DNA of 64,000 bases from Siphlonurus alternatus (GCA_949825025.1 OX463779.1:47737784-47801783); one strand, 5' to 3'. Numbered from the stretch's first letter, positions 44,533-59,307 are shown. The notes: a model not told the origin generated them from the letters alone. Program-made: numbers and translations.

Positions 44533-44763
44533 AGGTGCATTTCCATGGAGCGATGTTGAGCAAGGCTTGGCGGGTCGAGAAAAGCGCACTTGCTTCAATC
44601 TCGTATGGCGGCCATGTTGGCGATAAAATCGCTCCCTGCAGGGCAAGGAAATCCCAAGCCCCTGCATGATGATTGACTGCTGTACGCGATTTTCTCGCTT
44701 TCCCTGATCCATGGAAAAAAAAATAATCACCGTGCTTAGCTTTAAGGTCCATGGAAAAGCACC
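44533..44763. mobile_element. MITE family F copy with TTAA on both sides
   Basis: Ends AGGTGCATTTCCATGGAGCG and TCCATGGAAAAGCACC, with TTAA at 44529-44532 and 44764-44767. A second TTTAAGGTCCATGG just inside the right end suggests a rearranged terminus. Confidence 0.87.
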
Positions 44764-45117
44764 TTAAAGTTAGACGCGATGATTAAATTTCCACCAAATG
44801 ATGTAACAAAATAACTCTATGGCTTATTCATACCGGCGTATGAAATTTGAATACAATATTTTAAATACCTGAACACTGTCTATATACAGTTTATTTTAGC
44901 TCCTATACCATATAGTAAAACCAATATTAAATTTTCAGCTTAAATAGTTAACCCTATGTAGTGACAATAGATAATTAATTTATAATTTTATTTTGTTTTA
45001 AATTGTTGACATTCCCGATATTGAATTATTGGAACAATCAAATATTTTAATTTATATGTAAATATTTTTTAAATAGTGTTGTTTAAATTGTGGTATTTTC
45101 TCTATGTTAATATTGAG

Positions 45118-45450
45118 TTGTGCGTTTGACCAGGTCTCGTCAGGTCACCGAAGTCAAACAACACCGAGCGTATTTAGTAGTTGGATGGGTGACCATTTTT
45201 AACAAAAATCACATTTCTCAACCAGAAGTAAATCGTTGCGCTTTTCCACCACGTGGTTCCCCTGGCTTTGGACCATTGCACTTCGGGTTATTAACCAAAA
45301 GCTGTATCATTCAACCTGGCTGAGGTTTCCACATTTCCCTCAGTCACAGGCAAATGCTGAAATGAATTGCAAAGCCGTGGCCGCTCCCGTTTCCGATAAG
45401 CCAGCGAAACGCTCAAGTTGGGGTTTCGGAAGTTTCAGGGTTTCAAACTT
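45118..45450 (+). mobile_element. 5S rRNA-derived SINE, subfamily A
   Basis: Head TTGACCAGGTCTCGTCAGGT, CACCGAAGTCAAACAACACC and TAGTTGGATGGGTGACC. Body TAAATCGTTGCGCTTTTCC; tail TCGGAAGTTTCAGGGTTTC. Confidence 0.88.
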
Positions 45451-45579
45451 GGAGAATATAATTAGAAGTACCTGATTGCGGTTTGATAAAAAAATATATT
45501 TAATTCAGTTATTTTATTGACGCGTAAGAGAAGATATTGGCTGGCTTAATCCACCGAGGAAGGGAGACAAGGAGACGCA

Positions 45580-46738
<1,159 letters not shown>

Positions 46739-47016
46739 CCCAAGTTGAAATGAATTTCATCTTTTCTTCACTATTAAGCTCTCTCTTCGTCTAATTCACT
46801 CCTATTTTGCACCATTTTAGAGGAAAAAAGAGGTAAAAATATGAGATTATGTCTTCTATTCTCTTCTTTTCTTCTCAAATATTAAAATATTGTCTGCATT
46901 TTATCCTCACTTTTGAGCGAGGTGGAAATAAGATGTGTTTTAGAGGTAAAAAGATTAAAAAAGATTAGGTTTAGACGTGTAAAGAATGAGTTGAAGACGT
47001 AATTTTTCAACTAGGG
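46739..47016 (-). mobile_element. MITE family A copy
   Basis: Starts CCCAAGTTGAAATGAATTTC and ends GTAATTTTTCAACTAGGG; the AAAGATT block is doubled. Confidence 0.9.
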
Positions 47017-47531
47017 GGAGTAACGTGATGTTTATAAGATTTAACATGTTAACCCTCCCAAATTTGCAAATTTTTCGCACGTCCAAAATAAGATTCGTAA
47101 TTTGCACAATAGTTTTACATTACAAATTTAAAGAAAAGAAGCTCTTTTTTCTGTTGATAAATATGTCACACACGATAAATATAAACTACAATATCCTCAA
47201 GTTAATAAAGTTTTGTTCCATATAACAATTTATACAAAGACAAAATAAATGTGTTAAGATAGAAAGTTCAAGAAGGCATGCTTCCTGACTTTGGCATCGT
47301 TTTTACTACCACGTATAACTGCCTTGCCAAGTTGGCTCGCTTGAGAGAAACATTACCAGCCAGAAATAAGTTTCAGAAAAGAATGAGTTCCTAAAACTTC
47401 ACACACACTATGAAGAACCACTTGATACGTATATTACATTGTTTATGAAATTAAATTCTTATTAATCTCACACCTGTATCACTTGTCAGTCATTATTGGC
47501 TTACCTCTCTGTCTCTTTGTTTATCTTACTT

Positions 47532-47803
47532 CCCTAATTTAAAAAATTACTTCTTCAACTCATCCTTCACACGTCTAAACCTAATCTTTTTACCTCTAAA
47601 ACACATCTTATTTCCTCTTCGCCCAATGTGAGGATGAAATGGAGACAATTTTTTTTAACATTTTATGCTCAAGAAAAGGAAAAAAAGACGTAATCTCGTC
47701 ATATTTCCTCTTTTTTCCTCTAAAATGGTGCCAAATAGGAGGAAATTAGATTATAAGGAGAGAGCTTAACAGCGAATAAAATATGAAATTTATTTTAATT
47801 CGA
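47532..47803 (+). mobile_element. MITE family A copy
   Basis: Starts CCCTAATTTAAAAAATTAC and ends TTATTTTAATTCGAG. All internal blocks are present. Confidence 0.88.
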
Positions 47804-49255
47804 GTTTATACTTTAAATGGTCTAAATACACACTATTTTATCCTAGCATATCAAGGCCAAGATGTCGATTTATGTCACGTATTTTGCAAAGTTTCCAAGT
47901 TGGTCAGGAGCCCCACATGGAGCCTCAATCCAGAGGGGGGGGGGCAATCGAGCGGCACAAGGACTGGCTTCCGCAATGCCTGAGCAAAAACGCTTGAGTT
48001 GGAGCGGATGGCTTCATTTTAGCGAAGGAAAAGGGGGGAATATAAAGAATGAGCATTTTCTTGAAAGTGCCACAATTTAGAATTTAGCTCTATTGTATTT
48101 AAACTTTATTCTATAGCATAAGCAAATGGTGCTTTTTAAATAAAAATTATTAATTAAAAGTTACTTGGGAAATTATGAATGAAAGGGTTATAACAAAAAT
48201 AAAATTTATTTTAATAAGAATAAAGAAACGTTATTAAATGATATACTGTTTCACAAAACATCAGTCTTTAAATCACTATATAAAAAAAAAACTAATTTAT
48301 AATGTTGATGGTGTAGTATCTTCGTGTCATAAAATGAAGTACATTTTAGATCGATGACATTTAATGTAACACAGACTTGAACAAAAAGTAATTTAAGAAT
48401 AGACACATACATTAGAATATTGATTTAAACATTTGAAATCGAACATTACTCTGCTGCAGTGTTCAAAGATAAAAAGAGAGAGAGAGAGGGGGGGGGGGGG
48501 TAGTTTGATCACGTAAGAAGCTCGTTTCAACATTTTTTTTTATATAATCTAAATATATTTTAATGCAATATGAAAAATAAGAAAACTCTATTATCTCCTT
48601 TAAATTATATGTAATATAAATAAAATTATGTATTGTGCCGGATTACTCTTTTTTTATTCAATAGTTAAAGATAAAAAGTTATTAGGATCCAATTGCTTTG
48701 CAGCTAAAGCTATCAGTCTTACAGCTCATCCATCATCAGGCTCAAGATGGGGGGGGGGTGGAGGAGAGAGGGTCTCAAATTGTTTCCCAATCTGCCGCCG
48801 CCATGGCACGCCACACATTGATTTTCAATACTTCCCCACTTCACTATATATAAGGTCCGTCGTAGATATGCAGTAGAATCAAGTGGTGCTGCATTGCAAG
48901 ACATCGTGACCCGAATAATCATAAGATATCTTGTAATTTATGTAATAATAAAAGTTTTATACTTATTTAAATATATTCTCTCTACTGTTTTTGTATCTTG
49001 ATTTTATTAAGTTGAATTTTAACATATAAAAATAAATTATTAACAAATTTCAATTTTTGATAATATCTATTATATTATAATTCTATAATCGATTAAAGCT
49101 AAAAAAAATATGAAGCATGTTATATGCATTACAATATTAGCTCTAGCATTACTAGGGGAGAGATGGGGGGGGGGGGGGGGGGTCCGAGTCTCTAACTCTT
49201 TTAAAGCGGAAAAAAGTGTGAAATACTTCACCAAAAAAACTGAAAAAAAAAAACT
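47804..49255. other. intron sequence with G-runs
   Basis: No element recognised. G-homopolymers at about 47936-47943, 48488-48500, 48749-48757 and 49166-49182, the second after a short GA tract. Confidence 0.5.
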
Positions 49256-49259
49256 TTAA

Positions 49260-49449
49260 GGCGGATTCCCTGGCTGCGACGCGAATAATGCGCACTTGCT
49301 GTAACATCCATTGGCGGCCATATTTGGCGATTAAAAGAAAAAGAGCATCGTAATTAATGCGATTCCCAGCGAATTCGTTGCCGCATAGCGTTTCACAGCT
49401 TTTAAGTCAAAATCGCGTCGCATCGCCGTTGTCGCCATCTGAATCCGCC
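49260..49449. mobile_element. MITE family F (second type), first of a three-element chain
   Basis: Ends GCGGATTCCCTGGCTGCG and GTCGCCATCTGAATCCGCC, with TTAA at 49256-49259 and 49450-49453. Confidence 0.87.
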
Positions 49450-49453
49450 TTAA

Positions 49454-49791
49454 AGGCATACAGGCCTCAAAATACAAATTAGACAGTCACCAAGTGGGTT
49501 TAGAGTATATAATCAACATTCGCATCATTTTTTTCCACGCGTGATGCATCTGTGCGAAGTCGCAGTTCAAAGTAAGAAATTTAGTCCTTGATGACGTCAC
49601 GAAGTCCTTGATGACGTCACAACTCAATGCTAATCGGTGCTAGCTGTGAGTTGTGACGTCAGCAAGGACTTTCTTTACAGCGCGACTTCGGATGGTCGCA
49701 CCGCGCGCAGGTAAAAATAATACGAATGTTGATTATAAACTCGAGCAACACTTAATGTCTGTCTAATTTGTAATTTGAGGCCTGTATACCT
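49454..49791. mobile_element. MITE family G, palindrome with TGACGTCA core, middle of the chain
   Basis: Ends AGGCATACAGGCCTC and GAGGCCTGTATACCT, with arms through CAAATTAGACAG. TTAA at 49450-49453 and 49792-49795 is shared with both neighbours. The core has TGACGTCA at 49592, 49612 and 49654; the unit AGTCCTTGATGACGTCAC is tandemly duplicated. Confidence 0.9.
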
Positions 49792-49795
49792 TTAA

Positions 49796-50124
49796 AGGTG
49801 AATTTTCATGGGTGATTTCCAGCCTGCGACGTGACGCGAATAAAGCGCACTTGCTTTAACATCCATTGGCGGCCATGTTGGGTGAATAAAAGAAAAAGAG
49901 CATGGTAATTAACGCGATTACCGGTGAATTCGCCGCCGCATAGGATTTTGACGTAAAAGCTGTGAAATCCTATATGCGGTAGCAAATTCGCCGGGAATCA
50001 CGTTAATTATGATACTCTTTCTCTTTGAATAGCCAAATATGGTCGCCAATGGATGTTACAGCAATTGCGCATTATTCGCGTCGCGTTGCATGAAAAAAAA
50101 AATCACCATGTGATTCACCTTTAG
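49796..50124. mobile_element. MITE family F (second type), third of the chain
   Basis: Begins AGGTGAATTTTCATGGG after the shared TTAA and ends CACCATGTGATTCACCT followed by TTAG. Inverted arms hold CGCGAATAAAGCGCACTTGC and CAATTGCGCATTATTCGCG. Confidence 0.87.
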
Positions 50125-51148
50125 TTAGCCACCCAGCAATGTATTTCAAAAAAAAAAAAAGGGAGAAAATTATTTTATTCGATGGACAAAAAAGGACCTT
50201 GGTAATGCCAGGGTTAATAAAGTCGTTTTTAATGTAAACAATATTTGAATATTAACAAAACGTTCATACCATACAAATAATTAAATTAATATTTTATAAT
50301 AACACAATTTAACCTGTCTAAAAATATAATAACATGCACAAACATGTTTTAATATGTTGATGGTGGTTTTCTGTTGAAATTCTCACATACTTGATGCGCA
50401 ATAAATGTTGACGGGCAATCCTACAGGAATGTGGATATTAAATTTTTGTTGTGGGTGGTAGCCCTGCTAGTAGTTGGTAACACTGACACGTAATAATATT
50501 GCCTACCCTGACATGAGTATGTATTTGGTATGTCCCCAACTTTTCTAGTATGTACCTTCTGACTACCACAACTCTGTTTTATATTATATATTTTGTATAT
50601 GAATATTTTTGTTATGGGAATGACATGAAATATATTACTATGTTAATATAACTTATATACAAAAAGGGGTGTGTCAAGAAAAAGGTATGACGTATAAGAA
50701 AAGTTGGAGATTTCATATACAAGAGCTAAAATTTACAATAGAACACGAGGTATAACAAGGAAATATTTTTAAATTAAAAATATTTCAAGTCAATCATTTA
50801 CAAAAGCTGTAACAAAATTTCATTCAAGGCTGGCTGACATTTATTAATAAAAATATTTATATCAAAACATTTTACACACGTTTAAAAAAAATAATAATAA
50901 TAATAATAATAATAAGCCCCTGAAGATACGCAACATTGCCTACACAAATGCCCAACTGGTTGCATAGTTCAACACTTCGCAGGGGCAAAAATAATTTCAT
51001 GTGTTATTGGAAACGATCATGTTTATGCAGATTTTAATAATCTGTTCTTTATTTTATATTTTTTATATAATTAAAACCAGACATACAGATTCAATCATGC
51101 ATACTCTATTTTTAATTTATTTCAAGTTTATTATTTGTATAGTATGTA
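50125..51148. other. AT-rich intron sequence; weak inverted repeat; (AAT)n
   Basis: CCAACTTTTCTAGTATGTACC at about 50539 and its imperfect complement near 50685-50708 could be the ends of a decayed palindromic element. (AAT)n run at 50889-50915. Confidence 0.4.
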
Positions 51149-51424
51149 CCCGAATTGAATTAAATTTAATCTTTTACTCACTGTTATAAGCTCTCTCCTT
51201 GTTTAATTCCCATTTTGTACCATTTTTGAGGAAAAAAAAAGTGAAGAAATACGAGATTACGTCTTTTTTCCTCTTCTTGAGCTAAAAATGTGAAAAATAT
51301 TATATTCATTTCATCCTCACTTTGAGCGAGGAGGAAATGATATGTGTTTTTAGGTAAAAAGCCGTTATAAGATTACATTTAGACGTGTAAAGGATGAGTT
51401 GAAGACTTCATTTTTCAACTAGGG
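51149..51424 (-). mobile_element. MITE family A copy
   Basis: Starts CCCGAATTGAATTAAATTT and ends TTCATTTTTCAACTAGGG. The flanks read GTA and TAA. Confidence 0.88.
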
Positions 51425-51977
51425 TAAATAAAAAGAAACATTAAAAAATTATATACCAGTGAATTAAATTGACAGAATAATGAAAAAATTTCCAATATCG
51501 TATACTATTAAACAGACCACATAAAAGTAGAAAATACATGTTCGATAAAATTAATTTGAAGATGGTTTTTAAAGGTGGCGTGCATCGCATCAAGATTAGC
51601 TCATCACTTGATGTTATGTTTATGAGGCAAGTTATCTGGTCATCGCATTGATCGAGCCGCCAACAGGTTGCATGTGAGGCGTAAACTTGTGTCTGTAAGA
51701 TATCAGCCCTCTTCTGCTGCCATATTCCATTACGAGCGGTGAGAGTGACAGGTCTTCTTTGTCTTCCTTGGTAGATCAATCATGACACACGTTTAAACGA
51801 TCAAGAAGAAGACACTACCTAGGGGAACTACCACAAACATTTTCACATCTTTAGAATTCAATTTTTACTTCTTTTTATATATATAAACGCTCCAAAAGGA
51901 TATATTCATACATAAAAATATAGAGCATTTTATAATAAAATTTTCATATTAAAATATTAAATTATATTAATATTTAC

Positions 51978-52082
51978 TGGTTCTCGTTAGATCACTGAAG
52001 TCAAGCTACGTCGAGCGAGATTAATACTTGGATGGGTGACTGTTTTAAGTAAAAATTACGTTGTCCCCTTCTTGGGGTATAT
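51978..52082 (+). mobile_element. 5S rRNA-derived SINE, 5' head only
   Basis: GGTTCTCGTTAGATCACTGA, AGTCAAGCTACGTCGAGCG and TAATACTTGGATGGGTGAC, one of the best matches to 5S rRNA in the window. It stops after TTGGGGTATATTTAC, so it is truncated at 3'. Confidence 0.85.
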
Positions 52083-53700
52083 TTACAATATTTTATATTT
52101 ATGAAAATTTTGAAAAAGAAATCTTAATAATTTACAAAATAACATAATTCTTACTATATTTGTTTTAAATCCTATTATATATTTGTTTATATTTCAAAAA
52201 ATAAAATACAAAATCATACCTAATCTTTTCAACATTGTGGCTTTGTTTTTATTAGCAAAGCGAGGAGGGAGTTTAAGTATGCAAATTGTGGAATAATGAG
52301 GGGCAAACGCTGTGCTTGAATATGCATCAGTCTTCCAGGATTAGAGCAGAGATTCAGCCAGGTGGTCCGACCACAGTCGTGTAGTGGTCAGAGTTTAAAG
52401 CGGAACCACCCACGTTTCATCATCCTTAATATCGACGTACCTAATTAGTTTATAAGCTTATACAGCTTCATATATGTGGGTGGTGCTTAGTAGAGGAGTA
52501 ATTAATATAATGGGAATTATATATTGTAAGGATTCTTACTTTGTGTAGCAGATGCTTATTTAATTAAAATTTAAAAAACATTGTTCTTAGATGATTTCAA
52601 TTTGAATAATAATGTATGAACTAACGAAACCCTTTCAAATAAATATACATTATTATCTATGAAAAAAAAAAAAAAATCATATTTTGTTCTTAAAAAGTCA
52701 AAATTCATATTCAAATTATTATCTTTTTATCTCATTCCAAATGTAAAGGACACATATAGAATGGACCCGTTTAAGAATAAAGCATGTAATAACACACACA
52801 TAAACTCAAGTACACAAAAAAATAGAAAATATTCAATACACATTCACATCAGACATCCGTCATAATTTAGCATTCATACAGTATATATTCATCTATAATA
52901 CACTATAAAATAAACAATACTTATTAAGAAACAATTTTACAGTGTTTTTAAATTCTATATTTTATGAACCTGTTTTAATGAAACAAGAAGATACATTTTA
53001 ATACATGTGAAATAATGTGAAATTACGCAATTAAAACAGTAGTTTTGCTTTAAAACAATATTAATGAAAAATATTATTTTGATTTCTAGGTAAAACTTTT
53101 TCAATCGGGACATTCGTGTTTTCTCTTCTCTAATTTTTAAATAAAAAATTTGATATAAAGCCTGGAAATCTTACATTACATGTAAAAACTTGAAATAATC
53201 ATAGTTTTTAATTATCATTCCATGTATACAAACATACTATTTAATCTAACATTTCAGTATCTATATGCATGTGATCTATTGAAATCAAAGTCAGAATAGC
53301 CTGAGGTAAAGGTTTGATGTTTGATTTGCTTTTTCATCTCTCTGAATTTCCAGTGGACTTTCCCTTCTTTGCTTTTCTCTCTTACTTTAGTTTGCTTTCT
53401 CGACCAGCGGCGAAATTTTTCATCATCCTCTCGTTTTTGATGACGATTGCGACGACGGTACCTTCAATTCCCGGGAGATGAGGGAGAGAAATGATCACAG
53501 AAAGACCTCAAAGTATGATTCGCCTCTAGATATCAACTAAAAACTACACACATATACTATATTATACTTGGTATATACACAGAATATGTTTCTAATTTTA
53601 TATCAGAGATAACATTCAAACAGCTTTACAAAGTATATATTTATATTTTATGAAAAATTGTTCATGCATATTATTAATGTATTTTTTTACTGTATATAAT
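52083..53700. other. AT-rich intron sequence, nothing recognised
   Basis: No shared repeat or coding signal. GC-richer patches at about 52310-52440 and 53330-53480. Confidence 0.5.
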
Positions 53701-53820
53701 TGAGTTGCTTAGTTTCAAAACCAGCAATATGTATTTTCAACTATCATTAACCCAACTTTTTTACCAGGAAATTAACCCTTACTGAAAATGCATATTGCCG
53801 GTTTTGGAACTAAACAACTC
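53701..53820. mobile_element. MITE-like palindrome family K (120 bp)
   Basis: About 38-bp arms: GAGTTGCTTAGTTTCAAAAC and GTTTTGGAACTAAACAACTC at the ends, CAATATGTATTTTCA and TGAAAATGCATATTG inside. Confidence 0.8.
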
Positions 53821-54021
53821 AACTATTACAGAATATTAACACAAATTTACAGTAAAACACCTGCAAATACTTGCTAAAGACGGTCAGCAAGTTATCAGAT
53901 AGCAGTTCAGCTCTAAGCAACACTGAAACAAAGTTTTACAAAATATTAAGGGAAGGGGGGGGGGGGGGGAAAGGGGTTAGCAATTTATTTACGAAGCTAA
54001 AAAATAGAACAATCGGAATAT

Positions 54022-54054
54022 GTGGGTTCGAGTCCCACCCTAGCACATCTCTCT
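54022..54054 (+). pseudogene. tRNA 3'-half fossil
   Basis: GTGGGTTCGAGTCCCACCC forms a perfect T-arm with B box, followed by TAGCACA and then a T-run. No D-arm, anticodon arm or matching 5' acceptor strand is seen upstream, so it is a fragment or the end of a SINE head. Confidence 0.4.
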
Positions 54055-54435
54055 TTTAATACTTTTGAGCTGCTTTTAATATCATGGCATCACGTAAGCA
54101 TAAAACAATGGTTTTTAATTTTACAAATTATATTTTATTATTTATATCATCACAATAACATAAAAATTCTTAATTTAATTTATTGAGTTTTAGATTTCAG
54201 GTATTATTCATTCCACTTAGCGATTGAGCATTTTGTTTTGTTATTTTTATTTCCTGCTTTCATCTAATTAATGATATGCCAATTAGTCCCCTTTTAAATG
54301 TTCGAGATATTATTGTCCCAACTTCAAAATACGACAATAACCATAGAATGACATAAATTCCAATTGTTATTTTCTTTAAATGATGAACAATAAAAAACAA
54401 TGAATCATTTTTAAAAACATTAACGTATTGTATAG

Positions 54436-54562
54436 TACAGTCGTCGCCTCAGAAAATTTCCCTTTACAGCCTTACTAATTCACATACCACGTAAGAATAA
54501 CAAAGGATATGGTGATTAACAAGGCTGCAAGTGGGAAATTTTCCAATGTGACAAGTGTACAA
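54436..54562. mobile_element. MITE family M, short palindrome
   Basis: Ends ACAGTCGTCGCCTCAGAAAA and TTTTCCAATGTGACAAGTG; ATGGTGATTAACAAGGCTG inside. Confidence 0.78.
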
Positions 54563-54598
54563 ACAATTATTTTTCAATTAAAAAACATGCATTTAAAT

Positions 54599-54909
54599 GG
54601 AGTATCGACCTCAATTTTTTATTGCAGAAATGGATAGAGGGTGTAAAGTTATGCTACTCTGATTTTTTTCAGACTTTTTACAGTCTTGGAACTATTTTTA
54701 AAAAAAAAATGAGAGTACAGAAAGAGTGCTTCTTGACGCCTCTCTTAATAAAATTATAGGAACAAAAGAAGCGTGAGTTCAAACCCGACCTCAGCAAAAC
54801 TTTTTTGCAATAGTTCTCGGGCTCTAAAAAATCTGAAAAAATCAGAGTGACATAACTTTGCACCCTCTATTCATTTTTGCAAATAAAACATTTTTTAGGT
54901 CGATACTCT
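54599..54909. mobile_element. MITE family D, palindromic
   Basis: Ends GGAGTATCGACCTCAA and TTAGGTCGATACTC. TTGCAGAAATGGATAGAGGG arms as in 17839-18153. The core has diverged and TGACGTCA is lost. Confidence 0.88.
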
Positions 54910-55837
54910 ATATTGTAAAAAATGAAAAATTATGAATTTAGACAACAAAACTTAAAATATAATTTATGTTGATATAATTTGATTTATGCTAAAAAATAAT
55001 GAACGATAATAATAACAGTTCTTTATAATGCATTCTACTTGTCACCTTATGTTTTTTTGAATTTATAAACATTTATAAAGAGTGTTAGAATAAAAATTGA
55101 ATGAACTTTATGAGACTGATGTGACCGTACACGCGACTCTACAATATTATTGTTCCGTGCAAAGTTAGACCACAATTCAGATGTTATCTTTTGAGATTAA
55201 TGTTGCGTTGTAACGCAATGTGGCACCACTGTGACGTATTCTATAGTTTTCTTCAACATTAACATTTTCATAAGTCCTTTGTGTTGTATTCATGCTTCAA
55301 AGGGTAATCAGCGTTTGCTAATTTTCCCTCCTATATACATAATTATAATATATAATTATATATATATATATAGTTCCATACTGTTACCATCTGCATACAA
55401 ACGGGATGGCTAAATAGAGTTAGTGAATCTCTCAACATATACGAGGTAGCAAACTTGGCGTCTGATTTGGGAGTGAGATTACCTCCTCTCCCCTTACTCC
55501 ATGTATAGCTATAGTCATGTGTTGTCATTATACGCAAGTAAACTTCCATTCAGACTTCATACATGAAATGCATCCTTGATGTTTTGAATATAAGGAAATT
55601 TAGTTTGACAAGCATTAATATTATATGTAACAGTTATTGTAAACGAATGAGACAATATTATAAAACTACAAACACTGTTTAGTGTTTCTTTCAAGCAAAC
55701 CTAGATTTTTTATTTCATATTATTATTTTTTTAATTTACCTTGATATAATATTAAATAACATCATAGGTATAACACTAGGCCATTTATGCAAAGGAAATT
55801 AAGTGTTAATTTTAATATTATTGTATACTGAAGCCGA
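54910..55837. other. AT-rich intron sequence, nothing recognised
   Basis: No shared repeat or coding signal. Confidence 0.5.
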
Positions 55838-56103
55838 CTCTAGTTAAAAAAATACGTCTTCAACTCATCCTTTACACGTCTAAACCTAATCTTTTTAGCT
55901 CTAAAACACATCTTATTTCCTCTTCACTCAAAGTGAGGATGAAATGGAGACAAAATATTTTTAACATTTTATGATCAAGAAGAGAAAAGAAGGCGTAATC
56001 TCGTCTTTTTCCCTTTTTTTTTTTCTATGGTGCAAAATTGGAGGAAATTTGACGAGGAGAAAGCTTAATATCGAATAAAAGATGTAATTTATTTTAACTT
56101 GGG
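55838..56103 (+). mobile_element. MITE family A copy
   Basis: Starts CTCTAGTTAAAAAAATACG and ends TTATTTTAACTTGGG. Confidence 0.88.
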
Positions 56104-56903
56104 CGAGAAGTTAAAACAGTAAAATTAATAGAAGTATATTAAAAATATAATATACATTTTATTTTAAATTAGTAGCTAGGTTTTGAACAATAATTTTATT
56201 TTAACTATACACTGTACATACACATTTACATGTCATAAAAAAAATCTATTAAAAACTTTTATTTTCTACTCTTTAAAAAAAAACAATTTCAGATTATATA
56301 TTATATAATAATCCTTCATATATACAATACGCTATTGTTAAAAAATATTTTAACACTGACTGGGTAAACACAAATATATAGATAACAATATTTTTATATA
56401 CTTTGTTGTAGACTTTAAAAAAAACGAGATTAAGTCCAAAGTATTGATTTTATTTAAATACTAGACAAAACAAACAAAAAAAAAAAAAACGTAAAAATAA
56501 ATCTAGTTTTCAACGTAAATAAAACATGCTAGAGAATGTCTGTTTTTTTTTTTTTCTCTCTACATTTTATCGAACTTTCCTGCCGCAGTTTTTGCCGGAT
56601 GAAGCGAAATCACAAACGAGGTGGAAGCTCCAATTAAAAGTTGCGATCAGCCGCCCTGGCAACAACATTTCTGCTGGGGAGAGAGATTCGTATTTTGGAT
56701 TTACGATAAGGCAGTAAACCAAACAACTCTACAGACTTTCCAATGTCAATAACATTTTTTTTTTTCTCTCAAGAGTTTGGATTTGTGGACCAAGTTGCGA
56801 CTATGTGACGTCATAGGGTTATCTTTTATCACGTAAAGTACTTGGTAAACGTTTCCTCATTTGAAAACTAATAATTTTAACATGGTTTGTGTTTTATAAT
56901 ATG

Positions 56904-57258
<355 letters not shown>

Positions 57259-58724
57259 ATATGCTGTCTCTATTTCATAATATAACTTTGAGACACTTAC
57301 TGAAATTTGATTGTATTAGTGAAAACTTCCTATGCATGGCATGGCCAGTAATAATAATTGTAAATACTGACGTCGTAAATATAACTGAACGCAAACAACA
57401 ATTATTATTAAAATATTTTACACTCAATTGTTGATTGACCTTGTCGTGACATTGCGCGCTGTAAGACAGGTCACTCACAGTTCATTTAACTTGAAAATTT
57501 AAATTGTTTATAAATATACAATTAATAATATAAACATTTACTTTTTAGACAAAAGCTGCATCAGTATAATATATATGTTATAAAATTATCAATATCACTG
57601 CATCATTTGTTTTTTGTTATACAGTTGTTTATTATTACTTATACGACTATATATTTATGTTTGTATTGTGTGACTTCTTTTCCAAAGGAAAAGTCAATTG
57701 ATAAATAAATTGTAAAAAAAATTCTTACCGGAGAATTATTGTTACACTTCAATTATTCTATAAGTGGGAAAGTTATTGAACATATTTTATTTTAAATTAG
57801 CAGAAATAAAATAAAATATTTTTTATAACTATTACAATGGCAAACATCAAAGAAAATGCATTTTTTATAACTTCATATTGTTTGTTTATATTTTTATACT
57901 TTCCTGCTAGACTTATTTTTTTTTTCTTTACACTCATTCGTAGAAAAAAGTCATTTGTCTTCATTCAATACTTCAACGAGGAAAAAAGTGAAACATTTTT
58001 TACCATTGGGTAAAAACTTTTCAATACATAACATAAAAGCTAGACATACGAGTCTACAACCAATAAGAAAAGGCCTAGTTTAATTTAGTCGAGTCTTTTT
58101 GGTCACATTTCCAATCAATTGATTTTTTTTTACTTTATTTTTATATTTTTTTCTGAGAATTGGAATATGGTAAATGTCAAACTATCAAGAAAAAGGGAGA
58201 GAAACAGAGAAAGAGAGGGAGAGAGGGAGAAATGAAGAGGAAGAAATATAAAGAGATATGGGAGTGAAATGTATAAAACGAAGAGAAAGCAAACGCACAT
58301 TGGTCGCTTAGTAAATAAGACTCGACACTCGGGCCTATTTACGATTCTCTCTTTTACTGTTGCTAGCTATACCTCTCCCTCTTTATATTTATACCGTACC
58401 GTACTACAGTATCAAATGCCATATTTCTTGCGTGAGCGTCGTCCCCTTCTCTGGCCAGTGTAGATAGTGACTCCCCTCTCTCATGTAATTTATTCCCTAC
58501 TGTTTAAGCCGTGGACATCGAGATCTTATCAGTGACGTCATCGCACTAATTTGAGGGTGGTCATTAACAAACATGTTAGTGATACCCTGCAAATTGCCAT
58601 CAACATACAGATACAGAACAAAAGGAAAAGATACGCTATGCATGCTTTTGTTCAAACACATAATATATAGAGAATGTAATTTCTTTCTGAAACATTAATT
58701 AAAGCTTATTCAACAGATAAGGTT
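57259..58724. other. AT-rich intron sequence; possible retroposon 3' end
   Basis: No gene. 57600-57715 ends with the hairpin CTTTTCCAAAGGAAAAG and then GATAAATAAATTGTAAAAAA, which could be a retroposon tail. Confidence 0.35.
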
Positions 58725-58922
58725 TAGCGTGTGGCGCAGTGTATTGACCGATTAATATTAGCTAAGCTAACTGAAGTCAAGCTACGTCGAGAGTGATTAG
58801 CACTTCTTGGATTGGTGACCATTTCAAGTAAAAATTACTTTGTGATAAATTTGTCTCACTTTCCACCCAATGCAGTGATGCCCTTTTGTGTGGTTTCCAA
58901 GGCTTTGGCTTTAGGACAATCT
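58725..58922 (+). mobile_element. 5S-derived SINE subfamily B, 5' part of a split copy
   Basis: GTGTGGCGCAGTGTATTGACC, then a degraded 5S head (GAAGTCAAGCTACGTCGAG) and TTTCCACCCAATGCAGTGATG. It stops at TTAGGACAAT; the copy resumes at 59308. Confidence 0.82.
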
Positions 58923-59214
58923 TTTCAAAATATATAATTTTGAGTTTTGTTATTTCTTAAGAAAAAACAAAAAACAAATATGATTAAATATATTATTATT
59001 GTACTCTGACATAGAAAAAAAATGTAATTCAATTCAATTTTCAATTTATTCATATTTTTTTTTTAATTTATTTTGTAAGGGGAAAAATGTGTTTAATTTC
59101 AACAATAACTATATATTAAGGGTCTTGAAGAAAAATTATTTATGTATTTTGTATCGGCCAATAAGGTTATATTTAATAACCTTGGCTGATCTTGTAAATT
59201 AAAATATGACCAAT

Positions 59215-59245
<31 letters not shown>

Positions 59246-59307
59246 AAAAAAATCAAAATTCAAAAATTTAAAAAAAAAATATAAATTAAAAAAAAAATCA
59301 AAATTCA
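58923..59307 (+). mobile_element. poly-A retroposon-like insert within a SINE
   Basis: 385 bp ending ACCAATAAA plus about 25 A and further A-rich sequence, preceded by the hairpin AAGGTTATATTTAATAACCTT. It separates two halves of one SINE. Its source element is not recognisable. Confidence 0.5.
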
